Shown: positions 45,708-54,860, counted from the first letter of the stretch. The stretch is DNA of 64,000 bases from JALJPB01 sp034111045 (GCA_034111045.1 JAWUYA010000001.1:34196-98195); one strand, 5' to 3'. Made by a program: numbers and translations. The notes: generated from the letters alone by a model not told the origin.

Positions 45708-46811
45708 TATAAGGCAACATGCCGAATAGCCTGCACCAAAGGAACAGAGCACCACCTTATCCCCAGAGACCAAATCTTCGTGGTGTTTGTGCAACGCAAT
45801 AATACAGCCGGCTGAACTAGTATTAGCATACTCATCTAAAATGATAGGTGCTTCAATTAAACTAGGCTCTTTACCTAGTACCTTTTTCGCAATAAAACCA
45901 TTCATATTAATATTGGCTTGGTGTAAATAAAGTCGTTTAATATTTTTTGCCGATAACCCTACTTTAGTCATTTCAGAAGAAATTAGATTGGATACCATAG
46001 GGAGAACCTCTTTAAAAACTTTTCGACCTTGCTGTATGAAATATTTATCATCTGCGTCTTTAGTGTCAGGGTCACAACCATTCATATAGCCAATATTGCT
46101 GCGAATGTTATTAGAAAACTGAGTGATTGGCTGCTCTGCAATAATTTTAAAACAGTGCTGACTTGTTGCGGTAGACTGATCTTCAATGATTAATGCGGTA
46201 GCTACATCTCCAAAAATAAAATGGCTATCACGATCACGATAATTAATTTGCGGTGACAGTATTTCAGGGTTAATAACCAAAACAGTTTTTGCCGTGCCAC
46301 TTCGTATAGCATTGGCCGCATTAATAATGCCAAATGTTGCGGCAGAACAAGCGACTAACATATCAAATCCCCAGCCAGAACAGCCAAGAGCATGTTGAAT
46401 TTCTATGGCTATGGCTGGGTAAGAACGCTGAGTATAAGCACAAGCAACAATGATTAAATCAATATCTTCAGGTTTCTTATTAGCAGCGTTAATTGCTTGT
46501 TTAGCGGCAGCAACACCTATTTCAGCTTGAAGAGATATCAGGTCATTATCACGTTGATTAATGGTAGGCCTCATTAGGTCGATATTAAGGATGTCATCTT
46601 TTGACATAACATATCGACTTTTTATCCCTGAGGCTTTTTCAATAAATTCACTACTTGAGCAGGAAAGTGCATCTAAATCACCAGCGGCAATAGCCTCACT
46701 ATTTTTATTATTAAAGCGCTCAACATACTGATTAAAACAATTAACTAACTCATCATTTGAGATACTAAATGGGGGGGTATATAACCCAGTTCCGCTTATC
46801 ACTACCGACAT
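45693..46811 (-). CDS. Beta-ketoacyl-ACP synthase III-type (FabH-like) protein
   Basis: Thiolase-fold enzyme of 372 residues. The catalytic triad is visible: C155 in VACSAATFG, H297 in YLHQAN and N330 in EYANTSSAG. It is longer than housekeeping FabH (about 317), with an extension in the N-terminal third (residues 30-70). It belongs to the larger FabH-like group found in Pseudomonas and marine gammaproteobacteria, which includes acyl-CoA- or starter-unit-selecting enzymes. The real substrate cannot be told. It ends overlapping the convergent hydrolase. A palindrome lies upstream. Confidence 0.85.
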   Translation of the reverse strand: MSVVISGTGLYTPPFSISNDELVNCFNQYVERFNNKNSEAIAAGDLDALSCSSSEFIEKASGIKSRYVMSKDDILNIDLMRPTINQRDNDLISLQAEIGVAAAKQAINAANKKPEDIDLIIVACAYTQRSYPAIAIEIQHALGCSGWGFDMLVACSAATFGIINAANAIRSGTAKTVLVINPEILSPQINYRDRDSHFIFGDVATALIIEDQSTATSQHCFKIIAEQPITQFSNNIRSNIGYMNGCDPDTKDADDKYFIQQGRKVFKEVLPMVSNLISSEMTKVGLSAKNIKRLYLHQANINMNGFIAKKVLGKEPSLIEAPIILDEYANTSSAGCIIALHKHHEDLVSGDKVVLCSFGAGYSACCLILEYM

Positions 46812-46846
46812 AAAAACTCCAACGAGATAAAATAATGTATTTAAGA

Positions 46847-46904
46847 ATACCCAGTATATTTTATCTCTAGGCCAGAGTCGATGAACAGATAATACCCTGG
46901 GTAT
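46847..46904. promoter_or_regulatory. Repeated operator-like sites upstream of the KAS III-type gene
   Basis: ATACCCTGGGTAT (46892-46904) is a 13-base palindrome with a one-base centre; ATACCCAG (46847-46854) is an inverted half-copy of its CTGGGTAT arm. They lie about 36 and 81 bases upstream of the minus-strand start at 46811, where a regulator could bind. Bases 46979-46999 also hold two copies of ATTTAATGAC. Confidence 0.45.
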
Positions 46905-47008
46905 CCATGACGAATATGTTGAACTTCACTTAATAAATATCCATAAATATATTTCAATACGTATTTTAATGACTTGGACATTTAATGACATTTAATGACA
47001 ATAGTGAA

Positions 47009-49162
47009 CTAAAGTAGCCTATTCACATAATCTAACATTAATTGATTTAACGCTTTTTTTCCTTTTAGCTGATAAAGATTACAGACCTCACTAACGGGGG
47101 TTCTTTTTAATAAGCGAGCTATCATCGGCAGTAACTGTTCATCGAAGGGCTGGGTAAGTTGGTGCAATAGCCATAAATGCAAACTATAAGCGCAGTTACT
47201 GTATAAACGATTTTTATCAGCAAATGCTTGCACGGTGTCTAAGTCACTGGTTGCTAATTTTGGTAAACCTTCTTTAGGACAATATTTTAAAATTAACCAA
47301 ACCAAAATATCTGACAATTGTCGATATTCATCACTGAGTAAATAGATAAAAGACTGATAAAACTTACTGTTTATAGTTGATTGTAAGGCCTCTGCTTTTT
47401 GACTAAGTGCTTTTAATAGCAAAGCCGAGTATTCACCACTTGCACCATCTTGAGTAAAGCCAATACGTGCCAACTGATAATTTGATAATAACCAGAAATT
47501 GAGTATTTGCTGATTACAACCAAAACTAGCGCCAATAAAATCGACTGGTAAACTTTTAGCATACTCAGTGATCTTAGCTAAAAATAAAGTACCGATCCCT
47601 TTATTTTGGAATTGAGGATGCACAGCAATTCTCAATACCCTTAAGTAATCAAAATCAAAAGCATTTTCTACGCCACAATGAACCATCAAAGATTGAGGCA
47701 AAAACTGATCCCGCAATCGTCTTTTTGCATGTTTGACGCCAAAGATATCATCTTGGTTACGACTCCCTTCTCGCATCAATAAAGCAACACTAACAACATT
47801 TTTTTGATGAAAAAAACACAACACACTTACCTGTGGGTTATCCAGCAATAACTTCAAATCACTTGGTGTTGTTTGATAATGAGCGGTGACCAAGACAGCA
47901 AAAACTTGCACTAATAAATCTTCATTTGCTAATAAAATCTGACTTGATATACATTTAAAACTCAAATTGATTTTAGCTTTATCTATCTCTTCTTCAATGC
48001 AAGTTAATGTGGGAAGCTTGGCATTGAGTAAACAAACATCAAAAATAAACTGTTCAACGGGATCATAGGCTCCCCACCTTATCGGCTGATTAATCGTTTG
48101 CTTATTCCATGTCTTATATTCTTTATTTACTATATTCTCAAACTTTAACGTAAAGCCTCTACCAGCACCTTCGTAACCATGTACCGTGCTAGAAAAAACC
48201 ACTCGGTGATATTTTTTAAGCATACTGGCAAGTAAATACACAGGGATGCCAGCCGCTTCATCAACTATTAGCAAAGTAGGTTTGACTTGCTGCTTCAAAA
48301 GTTGGTCTACAGGGATAAATTCAATAACGCTTTTTGCATGAACAATCTTATGGCTTGAATGTTCAGCACCTGGCAGAGAGTATTTGAGTTGTTTAAAAAA
48401 AGTGGCCAACGCACTATGGTGAGGAGCTGTGATAATAATCGACTGTGGTAGTGAGGCTGATGTAATAATTTCTGCACAAGCAATAGCCAATGCGCAAGAC
48501 TTGCCTCGTCCTCGATCAGCAGTCAATACTAAAGGGCGATTGCGATGCCCCGTGACTACTTTTATGATTGACTGAACAGCTTGGTATTGTTCTTGTGTTG
48601 CACAACTTAATGGTAAAACATCATCGGTAATTATTTCTAAAATCTCACTAGTGGTATTGTCCTCAGATAACCGTTTACTAAATAAATCGTGTCCTTGCTC
48701 AATAATACAAGATGAAAATGAATGTTCCAATTTTTCAAAAAAACGACTTAAAAACAAGCTACGATTATTCAGCTTAATTAACGATATTTTTTCTGGAAAT
48801 ATAATAAATAATACGCCACCAGCTTTTATTGTCCCTGATAGTGCGGCTAACGCATCAATATTGAATTCACTATCGGCAAAGACGACTACTTGACTTTCAG
48901 AGCCTAATTTATGACGGTAGTTTTGCTTAGTTACATTGGCATTAAATATCGGTATATCACTATAAGTAAACCATTTTTGGTGTTGAAATGTTTTATTGGC
49001 ACGGTCGGTGTTTACAAAAAAATCAGATGAATTTTTAATTGCCTCAAGTAAAGTAAGTGACCACCCATAATTTCCCGCCAATACGACTAAAGAACGATGT
49101 CTTTTATTGGCAGCTTGTTGCTGAGTTTGCTTAAACCAATCATAGAATGTAGTCGAAACCAT
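47009..49162 (-). CDS. tmcA: tRNA(Met) cytidine acetyltransferase TmcA
   Basis: Makes N4-acetylcytidine at the wobble base of elongator tRNA-Met using acetyl-CoA and ATP, securing AUG reading. 717 residues (E. coli 671). N-terminal domain to about 190; RecA-like ATPase with P-loop DRGRGKS (about 216-222), DEAAGIP (Walker B) and SSTVHGYEGAGRGF; then a GNAT acetyltransferase domain with RILRIAVHPQFQNKGIGTLF; then a C-terminal helical RNA-binding tail. Alone on its strand between the KAS III-type gene and a plus-strand small gene. Confidence 0.93.
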   Translation of the reverse strand: MVSTTFYDWFKQTQQQAANKRHRSLVVLAGNYGWSLTLLEAIKNSSDFFVNTDRANKTFQHQKWFTYSDIPIFNANVTKQNYRHKLGSESQVVVFADSEFNIDALAALSGTIKAGGVLFIIFPEKISLIKLNNRSLFLSRFFEKLEHSFSSCIIEQGHDLFSKRLSEDNTTSEILEIITDDVLPLSCATQEQYQAVQSIIKVVTGHRNRPLVLTADRGRGKSCALAIACAEIITSASLPQSIIITAPHHSALATFFKQLKYSLPGAEHSSHKIVHAKSVIEFIPVDQLLKQQVKPTLLIVDEAAGIPVYLLASMLKKYHRVVFSSTVHGYEGAGRGFTLKFENIVNKEYKTWNKQTINQPIRWGAYDPVEQFIFDVCLLNAKLPTLTCIEEEIDKAKINLSFKCISSQILLANEDLLVQVFAVLVTAHYQTTPSDLKLLLDNPQVSVLCFFHQKNVVSVALLMREGSRNQDDIFGVKHAKRRLRDQFLPQSLMVHCGVENAFDFDYLRVLRIAVHPQFQNKGIGTLFLAKITEYAKSLPVDFIGASFGCNQQILNFWLLSNYQLARIGFTQDGASGEYSALLLKALSQKAEALQSTINSKFYQSFIYLLSDEYRQLSDILVWLILKYCPKEGLPKLATSDLDTVQAFADKNRLYSNCAYSLHLWLLHQLTQPFDEQLLPMIARLLKRTPVSEVCNLYQLKGKKALNQLMLDYVNRLL

Positions 49163-49432
49163 AAGTATAAGAAACCGATAATTAGTGAGTAAAAGTAAAG
49201 TTTATCAAGCAATTTATTCAATTTAAACTACACGTTCTAAAACAAAGATAAATTCCTCAGAATTTTAATGGGTATGGTACTCATTTGACTCATAACAAAG
49301 CAACCAAATCAACTTGGCTTTTTTATACCTAATGATATTAAAAAATAAATTATTATTGCTAAAAATTATTTGAAAAAAAATCTGCTCTTGCCTATCTTCA
49401 AATATAATATAATTAATATTAAGGCTGGTGTT

Positions 49433-49612
49433 ATGAGTAATAGTTTTACCAACGACCCTAAAATTGTAACAGAGCCTCCTGATTACGATAAAGATCTAGC
49501 ATCAGGTGCTAAGGCTAATAATAACTCAAAAATACATAAACGTATTGATGAGTTATTGGAAAAGAAAAGGTTAAAGGATTTATTAGATGATACTGATGAT
49601 TGGTTCGTTTAA
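49433..49612 (+). CDS. Small protein with charged C-terminal helix
   Basis: 59 residues from the ATG at 49433 with AAGG ten bases before it; the open frame extends upstream but includes a leader without a ribosome site. A disordered polar N-terminal half (TNDPKIVTEPPDYDKDLASG) is followed by KIHKRIDELLEKKRLKDLLDDTDDWFV, a predicted charged helix with an acidic end. This resembles PA3496-like small proteins, but the match is only by pattern. It is a sister in style to the DUF3545-type gene at 44451. Function unknown. Confidence 0.55.
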   Translation: MSNSFTNDPKIVTEPPDYDKDLASGAKANNNSKIHKRIDELLEKKRLKDLLDDTDDWFV

Positions 49613-49718
49613 TTGACAGCAAGGCTCATTAAAAATGTTAAAAACAAGTAAAATTGAAACCTTTTAATGCTGATACCTGATAATATCGATTTATCAAAAA
49701 ATAATTTTGCCTATTGCT

Positions 49719-50375
49719 ATGACTTTATTTGAAAAACTCCGTTGTTTATTAACCTTTGGCCAAGGTGTCGCTTTACCTCTGCCAAAAATTCCCGAGGGCG
49801 CACAACCTTTTCCATTGTTCAGCCAATGGTTTAAAGAAGCCAAAAAATCAGGAATTTTGCTGCCTGAAGCTATGTCTGTTAGTAGTTGCGGTACAGATGG
49901 TCAACCAAGCTCTCGTATGGTTTTATTAAAAGAATTCAGTGAAGATGGTTTTGTTTTCTACACGAATTACGCCAGCCGTAAAAGTCAAAATTTAGAACAA
50001 AATAATAAAGTAGCCCTGTTATTTCATTGGAATGTTTTACAAAGACAAGTTCGTATTGAAGGCACTGTAGAGAAAGTATCTGCAGAACAGTCCGCACAAT
50101 ATTTTCATAGTAGAGACCACGGCAGTCAAGTGGGAGCTTGGGCGTCAAAACAAAGTACTAAAATAATTCAAAATAACGAATTACAAGAACGTGTTGATTA
50201 TTTCAATGCTAAATACCCTCAAGGAGAAGTCCCTCACCCAAATTTTTGGGGTGGTTGGCGAATTAAACCTAATTACATTGAATTTTGGCAAGGCCGAACG
50301 AGTAGATTGCACGATAGAATTTGTTTTGAAAAGCAAGACTCTGGTCAATGGATACAATACAAATTAAACCCATAG
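49719..50375 (+). CDS. pdxH: Pyridoxamine 5'-phosphate oxidase, variant N-terminus
   Basis: FMN oxidase that makes pyridoxal 5'-phosphate, the last B6 step after PdxJ. From the ATG at 49719 it has 218 residues. The FMN split-barrel core is clear: SSRMVLLKEFSEDGFVFYTNYASRK, VALLFHWNVLQRQVRIEG, SQVGAWASKQS, FWGGWRIKPNYIEFWQGRTSRLHDR. The N-terminal 40 residues (MTLFEKLRCLLTFGQGVALP) differ from the E. coli type, which has the MRxEY segment; this variant occurs in other marine gammaproteobacteria. The activity is highly likely, but substrate specificity may be altered. Confidence 0.85.
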   Translation: MTLFEKLRCLLTFGQGVALPLPKIPEGAQPFPLFSQWFKEAKKSGILLPEAMSVSSCGTDGQPSSRMVLLKEFSEDGFVFYTNYASRKSQNLEQNNKVALLFHWNVLQRQVRIEGTVEKVSAEQSAQYFHSRDHGSQVGAWASKQSTKIIQNNELQERVDYFNAKYPQGEVPHPNFWGGWRIKPNYIEFWQGRTSRLHDRICFEKQDSGQWIQYKLNP

Positions 50376-50505
50376 TATTATAAAAAATTCTCGCTATTAA
50401 AATCGATATTTTAAACAATAGTCTTTATATTGTTACTCTTTAATTTAAGACGCTATAACCCTAAAGTTTAGGCACATAAACTTAAACAGGTTAAAGGAAA
50501 CAAGT

Positions 50506-50820
50506 ATCTTTCATCTTATCTTACATTTTTTAGTACCCGCAATTATAGTTGCCTTATTTTTTAGGCCTATGTGGCGCAAGTCTTATTTTCTGATGATATT
50601 AACAATGGCTGTCGATATTGATCATTTATTAGCGAACCCCGTATATGATCCTCTGCGTTGTAGCATTGGGTTTCATCCATTACACCAACACTTTGCCATC
50701 CTTATATATTTACTTTTTTGTTTTATCCCTAAACTCAGGTACATAGGAATTGGATTACTTATTCATATGGCCCTTGATTCAATTGATTGTTTTGTCAATC
50801 AAGGTGTTTGGTCTAACTAA
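50506..50820 (+). CDS. DUF6122-type small membrane protein, probable ATC start
   Basis: About 104 residues if started at ATC 50506, which has AAAGGA seven bases upstream; the first ATG is at 50569 and would drop 21 residues. The in-frame upstream sequence FHLILHFLVPAIIVALFFRP is hydrophobic and matches the expected first helix of the family. The core has DIDHLLANPVYDPLRCSIGFHPLHQ, with conserved D/H residues resembling metal ligands, and LIHMALDSIDCF. Three membrane segments are likely. Function unknown; DUF6122 resembles YdjM/phosphatase-like hydrolases in its HxxxD arrangement, which is inference. Confidence 0.7.
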   Translation: MFHLILHFLVPAIIVALFFRPMWRKSYFLMILTMAVDIDHLLANPVYDPLRCSIGFHPLHQHFAILIYLLFCFIPKLRYIGIGLLIHMALDSIDCFVNQGVWSN

Positions 50821-50837
50821 CGTCCCAAATAATTAAC

Positions 50838-50863
50838 AAAAGGGAAGCTGATCTTCCCTTTTT
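50838..50863. terminator. Bidirectional terminator between the DUF6122 gene and oadB
   Basis: AAAAGGGAAG-CTGAT-CTTCCCTTTTT forms a stem with A- and T-runs on both sides. It sits between convergent genes and can serve both. Confidence 0.9.
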
Positions 50864-50881
50864 CAATCTAAATTGACTAAA

Positions 50882-52012
50882 CTAGCCAACCAATGCTAAT
50901 AATATGCCCGCAGCAACTGCTGAACCAAGTACTCCAGCGACATTAGGCCCCATAGCATGCATTAATAAAAAGTTATGAGGATTAGCTTCTAAACCAACTT
51001 TATTAGCTACACGAGCCGCCATTGGCACAGCAGACACACCAGCAGCACCAATTAATGGGTTAATAGGCACTTTAGAAAACTTATTCATGGTTTTTGCCAT
51101 AAGTACTCCTGATGCAGTACCAATAGAAAATGCAACAGCGCCAAGTGCCAAAATCCCTAAGGTTTCAATATTTAGAAAAGCCTCCGCACTTAATTTTGAA
51201 CCAACACCTAAACCTAAAAATATAGTGGTGATGTTAATTAATTCATTTTGAGCAGTTGAACTTAAACGATCAACCACACCACACTCACGCATCAAGTTAC
51301 CCAAACAAAACATACCAACAAGTGGTGTTGCCGCAGGTAAAAAGAAAATGGTCATTAATAACACTGCTAACGGGAAAACGATTTTTTCAACCTTAGTCAC
51401 ATGTCTTAACTGCGCCATTTCAATTTTTCGTTCTTTTTCTGTAGTTAACGCTCTCATAATTGGCGGTTGAATAATGGGTACTAATGCCATATAGGAATAT
51501 GCCGCCACAGCAATAGCGCCAAGTAACTCAGGGGCAAGTTTGGTAGCTAAAAATATGGCCGTAGGCCCATCTGCACCACCAATAATAGCAATAGCAGAAG
51601 CATCTTTTAGCGTAAACTCAATACCGGGAACTGCATTTAAGGCGATAGCTCCAAACAAGGTAGCAAAGATACCTGCTTGAGCAGCAGCACCCAAAAACAG
51701 CGTTTTAGGATTAGCAATCAAAGCGCCAAAGTCCGTCATAGCACCAACCCCCATAAAGATAATTAATGGGAAAATGCCAGTCTCAATGCCACCATGATAA
51801 ATATAATATAAAAAACCGCCAGCTTCTGAAAACCCAGCCCCTGGAATGTTAGTCAATATTGCACCAAATCCCATAGGTAGAAGCAATAAAGGTTCAAAGT
51901 TACGGGCTATCGCCAGATAAAGTAACAAAAAACCCACTACCATCATAATGACTTGGCCTGACTCGAAGTTTGCTAAGCCTGTTGAGAACCATAATTTAAT
52001 TAAAGAGTCCAT
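50882..52012 (-). CDS. oadB: Na+-pumping oxaloacetate decarboxylase beta subunit
   Basis: Membrane subunit that decarboxylates carboxybiotin and moves Na+ across the inner membrane. 376 residues, about nine membrane segments. The conserved GGADGPTAIFLATKLAP (Na+/proton-binding aspartate), GVGAMTDFGALIANP and NPLIGAAGVSAVPMAARV stretches are intact; the shorter length compared with about 430 in Klebsiella is common in Vibrio-like members. It is the last gene of oadGAB and is followed by a terminator. Confidence 0.95.
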   Translation of the reverse strand: MDSLIKLWFSTGLANFESGQVIMMVVGFLLLYLAIARNFEPLLLLPMGFGAILTNIPGAGFSEAGGFLYYIYHGGIETGIFPLIIFMGVGAMTDFGALIANPKTLFLGAAAQAGIFATLFGAIALNAVPGIEFTLKDASAIAIIGGADGPTAIFLATKLAPELLGAIAVAAYSYMALVPIIQPPIMRALTTEKERKIEMAQLRHVTKVEKIVFPLAVLLMTIFFLPAATPLVGMFCLGNLMRECGVVDRLSSTAQNELINITTIFLGLGVGSKLSAEAFLNIETLGILALGAVAFSIGTASGVLMAKTMNKFSKVPINPLIGAAGVSAVPMAARVANKVGLEANPHNFLLMHAMGPNVAGVLGSAVAAGILLALVG

Positions 52013-52021
52013 GGCTCAACC

Positions 52022-53797
52022 TTACCCTAAACTTATTAAAGCTTGGCCAACAGTCACTGAATCGCCTTCTTTGATGTGCAATGACGTTATTTCTCCTGCA
52101 TTTACAGCACGAATTTCAGTTTCCATTTTCATCGCCTCCATGATGATAACCACTTCGTCAGCGTCAACATGATCGCCTTCATTAACTAATACTTTAAATA
52201 TATTACCCGCTAACGGTGCATTTAAGGCTTCAGAGGCGGAAAAAGAAGCTGATTGCTTTATTGCTTCATCACCAGCCGGATGAGTAATCTGACTAATATC
52301 TCCACCGGGTGCAACAACCACATCAAACACCTTGCCATCAACACTAACAGCATAATGAGTAGGTTCTGTCAGACTTGGTACAGGCATAATGTTTTCTGCT
52401 GTGTTTTCAACAGTAGGAACAGGTTCAAAAGCTGATGGGTTATTTCGATTCTGTAAAAATTTCAAACCAACCTGAGGGAAAAGTGCATAAGTTAACACGT
52501 CATCAATGACTTCATCAGCCAGTGCAATACTTTTCTCTTTAGCAATATTTTGTAATTCACCTAATAAATTATCTATTTCAGGTTCAATCAAGTCAGCAGG
52601 GCGACATGTGATAGCCTCTGCACCATTTAAAACTCTTGATTGTAACTCTGCATCAACTTTGTCAGCCGTTGCGCCGTATTCGCCTTTAAGCACACCTGCT
52701 GTTTCTTTAGTGATAGACTTATATCTTTCTCCCGTTAGTACATTTAACACGGCTTGCGTACCTACAATTTGAGAGGTTGGCGTAACAAGAGGGATATAGC
52801 CAAGATCTTTTCTCACTTTAGGTATTTCGATTAACACCTCATCCAACTTATCTTCAGCTCCTTGCTCTTTAAGTTGCATTTCCATATTAGTTAACATGCC
52901 ACCGGGTACTTGTGCCAATAATATACGGGCATCAATTCCCTTAAGGCTACCTTCAAATTTTGCATATTTTTTACGTACATCACGGAAATACGTTGCCACT
53001 TCTGCAAGTTTCACCATATCTAAACCGGTATCACGTGCTGTACCTTCGACAATAGAAACTAATGTTTCCGTTGGGGAATGACCATAAGTCATACTCATTG
53101 AAGAGATGGCGGTATCGATAACATCAACATCAGCATCGATAGCTTTCATGTGAGTTGCAATACTCAAACCTGTAGTGGCATGACAATGCAGTGCGATGGG
53201 TAATGAAACAGTTTCTTTTAAACGACCTATAAGCTCAGCAGCATCATAAGGCTTTAACAAACCAGACATATCTTTAATACACAAAGAATGTGCGCCCATA
53301 TCTTCAATCTGTTTAGCCATTATTAGCCAGCCCTCAAGCTTATGCACAGGGCTTTCAGTGTAACTTAACGTCCCTTGGGCATGAGCACCTATTTTTACGG
53401 CCGTTTTAATAGCCGTTTGCAGGTTGCGCACATCATTCATTGCATCGAAAATACGAAATACATCGATACCATTAATGTGAGCACGTTCGACAAACTTTGC
53501 TACAACATCATCGGCATAGTGACGGTAGCCTAATATATTTTGACCACGAAACAACATTTGCTGTTTGGTTTTAGGCATTGCTTTTTTTAACGCCCTCAAA
53601 CGCTCCCAGGGGTCTTCACCCAAATACCGAATGCAAGCATCAAAAGTAGCTCCACCCCATGACTCAATTGACCAAAAACCTATATCATCTAACGCAGGTG
53701 CAATAGGTAACATATCTTCTAAACGTAAACGCGTTGCTAATAAAGATTGATGACCATCTCTTAAAACAACTTCAGTAATACCTAATGGTTTTGTCAT
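52022..53797 (-). CDS. oadA: Oxaloacetate decarboxylase alpha subunit
   Basis: Carboxyltransferase and biotin-carrier subunit. 591 residues. The N-terminal TIM barrel has LRDGHQSLLATR, GGATFDACIRYLGEDPWERLR and LHCHATTGLSIATH (metal-binding histidines). A linker with a proline/valine-rich stretch (about 465-500) leads to the biotinyl domain, whose biotin-lysine is K557 in EAMKMETEI. It is nine bases downstream of oadG and ten bases upstream of oadB. Confidence 0.96.
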   Translation of the reverse strand: MTKPLGITEVVLRDGHQSLLATRLRLEDMLPIAPALDDIGFWSIESWGGATFDACIRYLGEDPWERLRALKKAMPKTKQQMLFRGQNILGYRHYADDVVAKFVERAHINGIDVFRIFDAMNDVRNLQTAIKTAVKIGAHAQGTLSYTESPVHKLEGWLIMAKQIEDMGAHSLCIKDMSGLLKPYDAAELIGRLKETVSLPIALHCHATTGLSIATHMKAIDADVDVIDTAISSMSMTYGHSPTETLVSIVEGTARDTGLDMVKLAEVATYFRDVRKKYAKFEGSLKGIDARILLAQVPGGMLTNMEMQLKEQGAEDKLDEVLIEIPKVRKDLGYIPLVTPTSQIVGTQAVLNVLTGERYKSITKETAGVLKGEYGATADKVDAELQSRVLNGAEAITCRPADLIEPEIDNLLGELQNIAKEKSIALADEVIDDVLTYALFPQVGLKFLQNRNNPSAFEPVPTVENTAENIMPVPSLTEPTHYAVSVDGKVFDVVVAPGGDISQITHPAGDEAIKQSASFSASEALNAPLAGNIFKVLVNEGDHVDADEVVIIMEAMKMETEIRAVNAGEITSLHIKEGDSVTVGQALISLG

Positions 53798-53805
53798 GGT
53801 TATTC

Positions 53806-54102
53806 CTATTTCCTACTCTTTGAGTGTTGACCGTTTTGTTGAGAATGCTGTTGGCGGTATTGAGTTACCGCTACTGTTATTGCGGCAACAACATTTGATG
53901 AAATACCTCCTGCTCCGCTATTATTTTGTTTGGCCGAACGCTGAGTTTTTAATTGCTTTTTAGCATCCGGAAATTTAATGGCTAATTTAACTAATACTGT
54001 ATTAATAAAAATAACCAGTACCCCTAAAAAAGCAAACACAAAGACCATACCAGAAAATAACAATGTCCCTGCCTCTAAAAATAATTGGTGTAGGTGTTCC
54101 AT
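53806..54102 (-). CDS. oadG: Oxaloacetate decarboxylase gamma subunit
   Basis: Small assembly subunit that joins alpha to beta. 98 residues: one transmembrane helix (about 12-35, LLFSGMVFVFAFLGVLVIFINTVL), then a polar basic tail that ends in a Gln/His-rich stretch (QYRQQHSQQNGQH), a candidate zinc or alpha-subunit contact. It is first of oadGAB, the normal order in gammaproteobacteria. Confidence 0.9.
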   Translation of the reverse strand: MEHLHQLFLEAGTLLFSGMVFVFAFLGVLVIFINTVLVKLAIKFPDAKKQLKTQRSAKQNNSGAGGISSNVVAAITVAVTQYRQQHSQQNGQHSKSRK

Positions 54103-54656
54103 CTATTTGTCTCATTTAAAAATTTTATATAATTAGAATAAACACTCCAATAACTAAAAAGCAAATGAATCTTACCTATTTCAGATAAATAAATCCATGT
54201 CAATATGAGAAAGCATCTTTATTCAGTTATTTCATATAAAAACTCAAGATATAATAGTATATTTCAATATTATATACACAATAAGGTTGATGAATAATGG
54301 TTATCACAGGTAGATAAGCTATTATAATATACAGTATAATTTAATTTAACTACATTCATCTTCATTGCATAAAAATTCAAAATTTGATTATATATTAGTT
54401 GTAAATTCAGCTATTAATTTACTATATCTTACCGTTGAATTTTAGGTTTAATGACAAACAATGATGTATTTTTAAGGACGACGGGAGTAACTTAGCCGTA
54501 TTAGCAAGTAGGCTTCATTCGCCTTGTTATTGATTGAGAGATAGTGGAGCTAAAACTAGGACTAGATAAATATCAACCAAATATGAACCAATAGTAATCT
54601 AATTTCTCCGTTTGAATTTAAATAGTAAATGCAAGAATCACTATAATACAGACGAA
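54103..54656. other. Long AT-rich intergenic region upstream of oadG
   Basis: About 550 bases without an open frame worth calling. It should hold the oadGAB promoter and the exit of the tRNA operon. The part around 54471-54560 is less AT-rich (ACGACGGGAGTAACTTAG and following) and could be the end of a lost gene or a small RNA, but nothing recognisable is coded. No integrase or att-like duplication of the tRNA ends was seen. Confidence 0.5.
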
Positions 54657-54682
54657 AAAAAGCCAGTCGTATGACTGGCTTC
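54653..54682 (-). terminator. Terminator of the tRNA operon
   Basis: Minus-strand AAGCCAGTC-ATAC-GACTGGCTT followed by TTTTTCG. It lies about 20 bases after the last tRNA-Arg. Confidence 0.85.
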
Positions 54683-54701
54683 ATTCTAGCTTTTACTAAT
54701 G

Positions 54702-54778
54702 TGGCGGACGCGGCAGGAGTCGAACCTGCGACCGCCTGGTTCGTAGCCAGGTACTCTATCCAGCTGAGCTACGCGTCC
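54702..54778 (-). tRNA. tRNA-Arg (ACG)
   Basis: 77 bases with an encoded CCA. Acceptor stem GGACGCG with CGCGTCC, anticodon loop CTACGAA (anticodon ACG), T-arm GCAGG-TTCGACT-CCTGC. Identical to the copy at 54861-54937. In E. coli the serV-argV-argY-argZ-argQ cluster lies in the same place after csrA. Two Arg copies remain here. Confidence 0.98.
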
Positions 54779-54860
54779 GCGGTCTACTAATTTTTTTAAC
54801 CAGCTTTAATAATAGCTGCTGCTCTTCTTTTATAACCACTCCCCCCTGAAGAAAAGAAAG

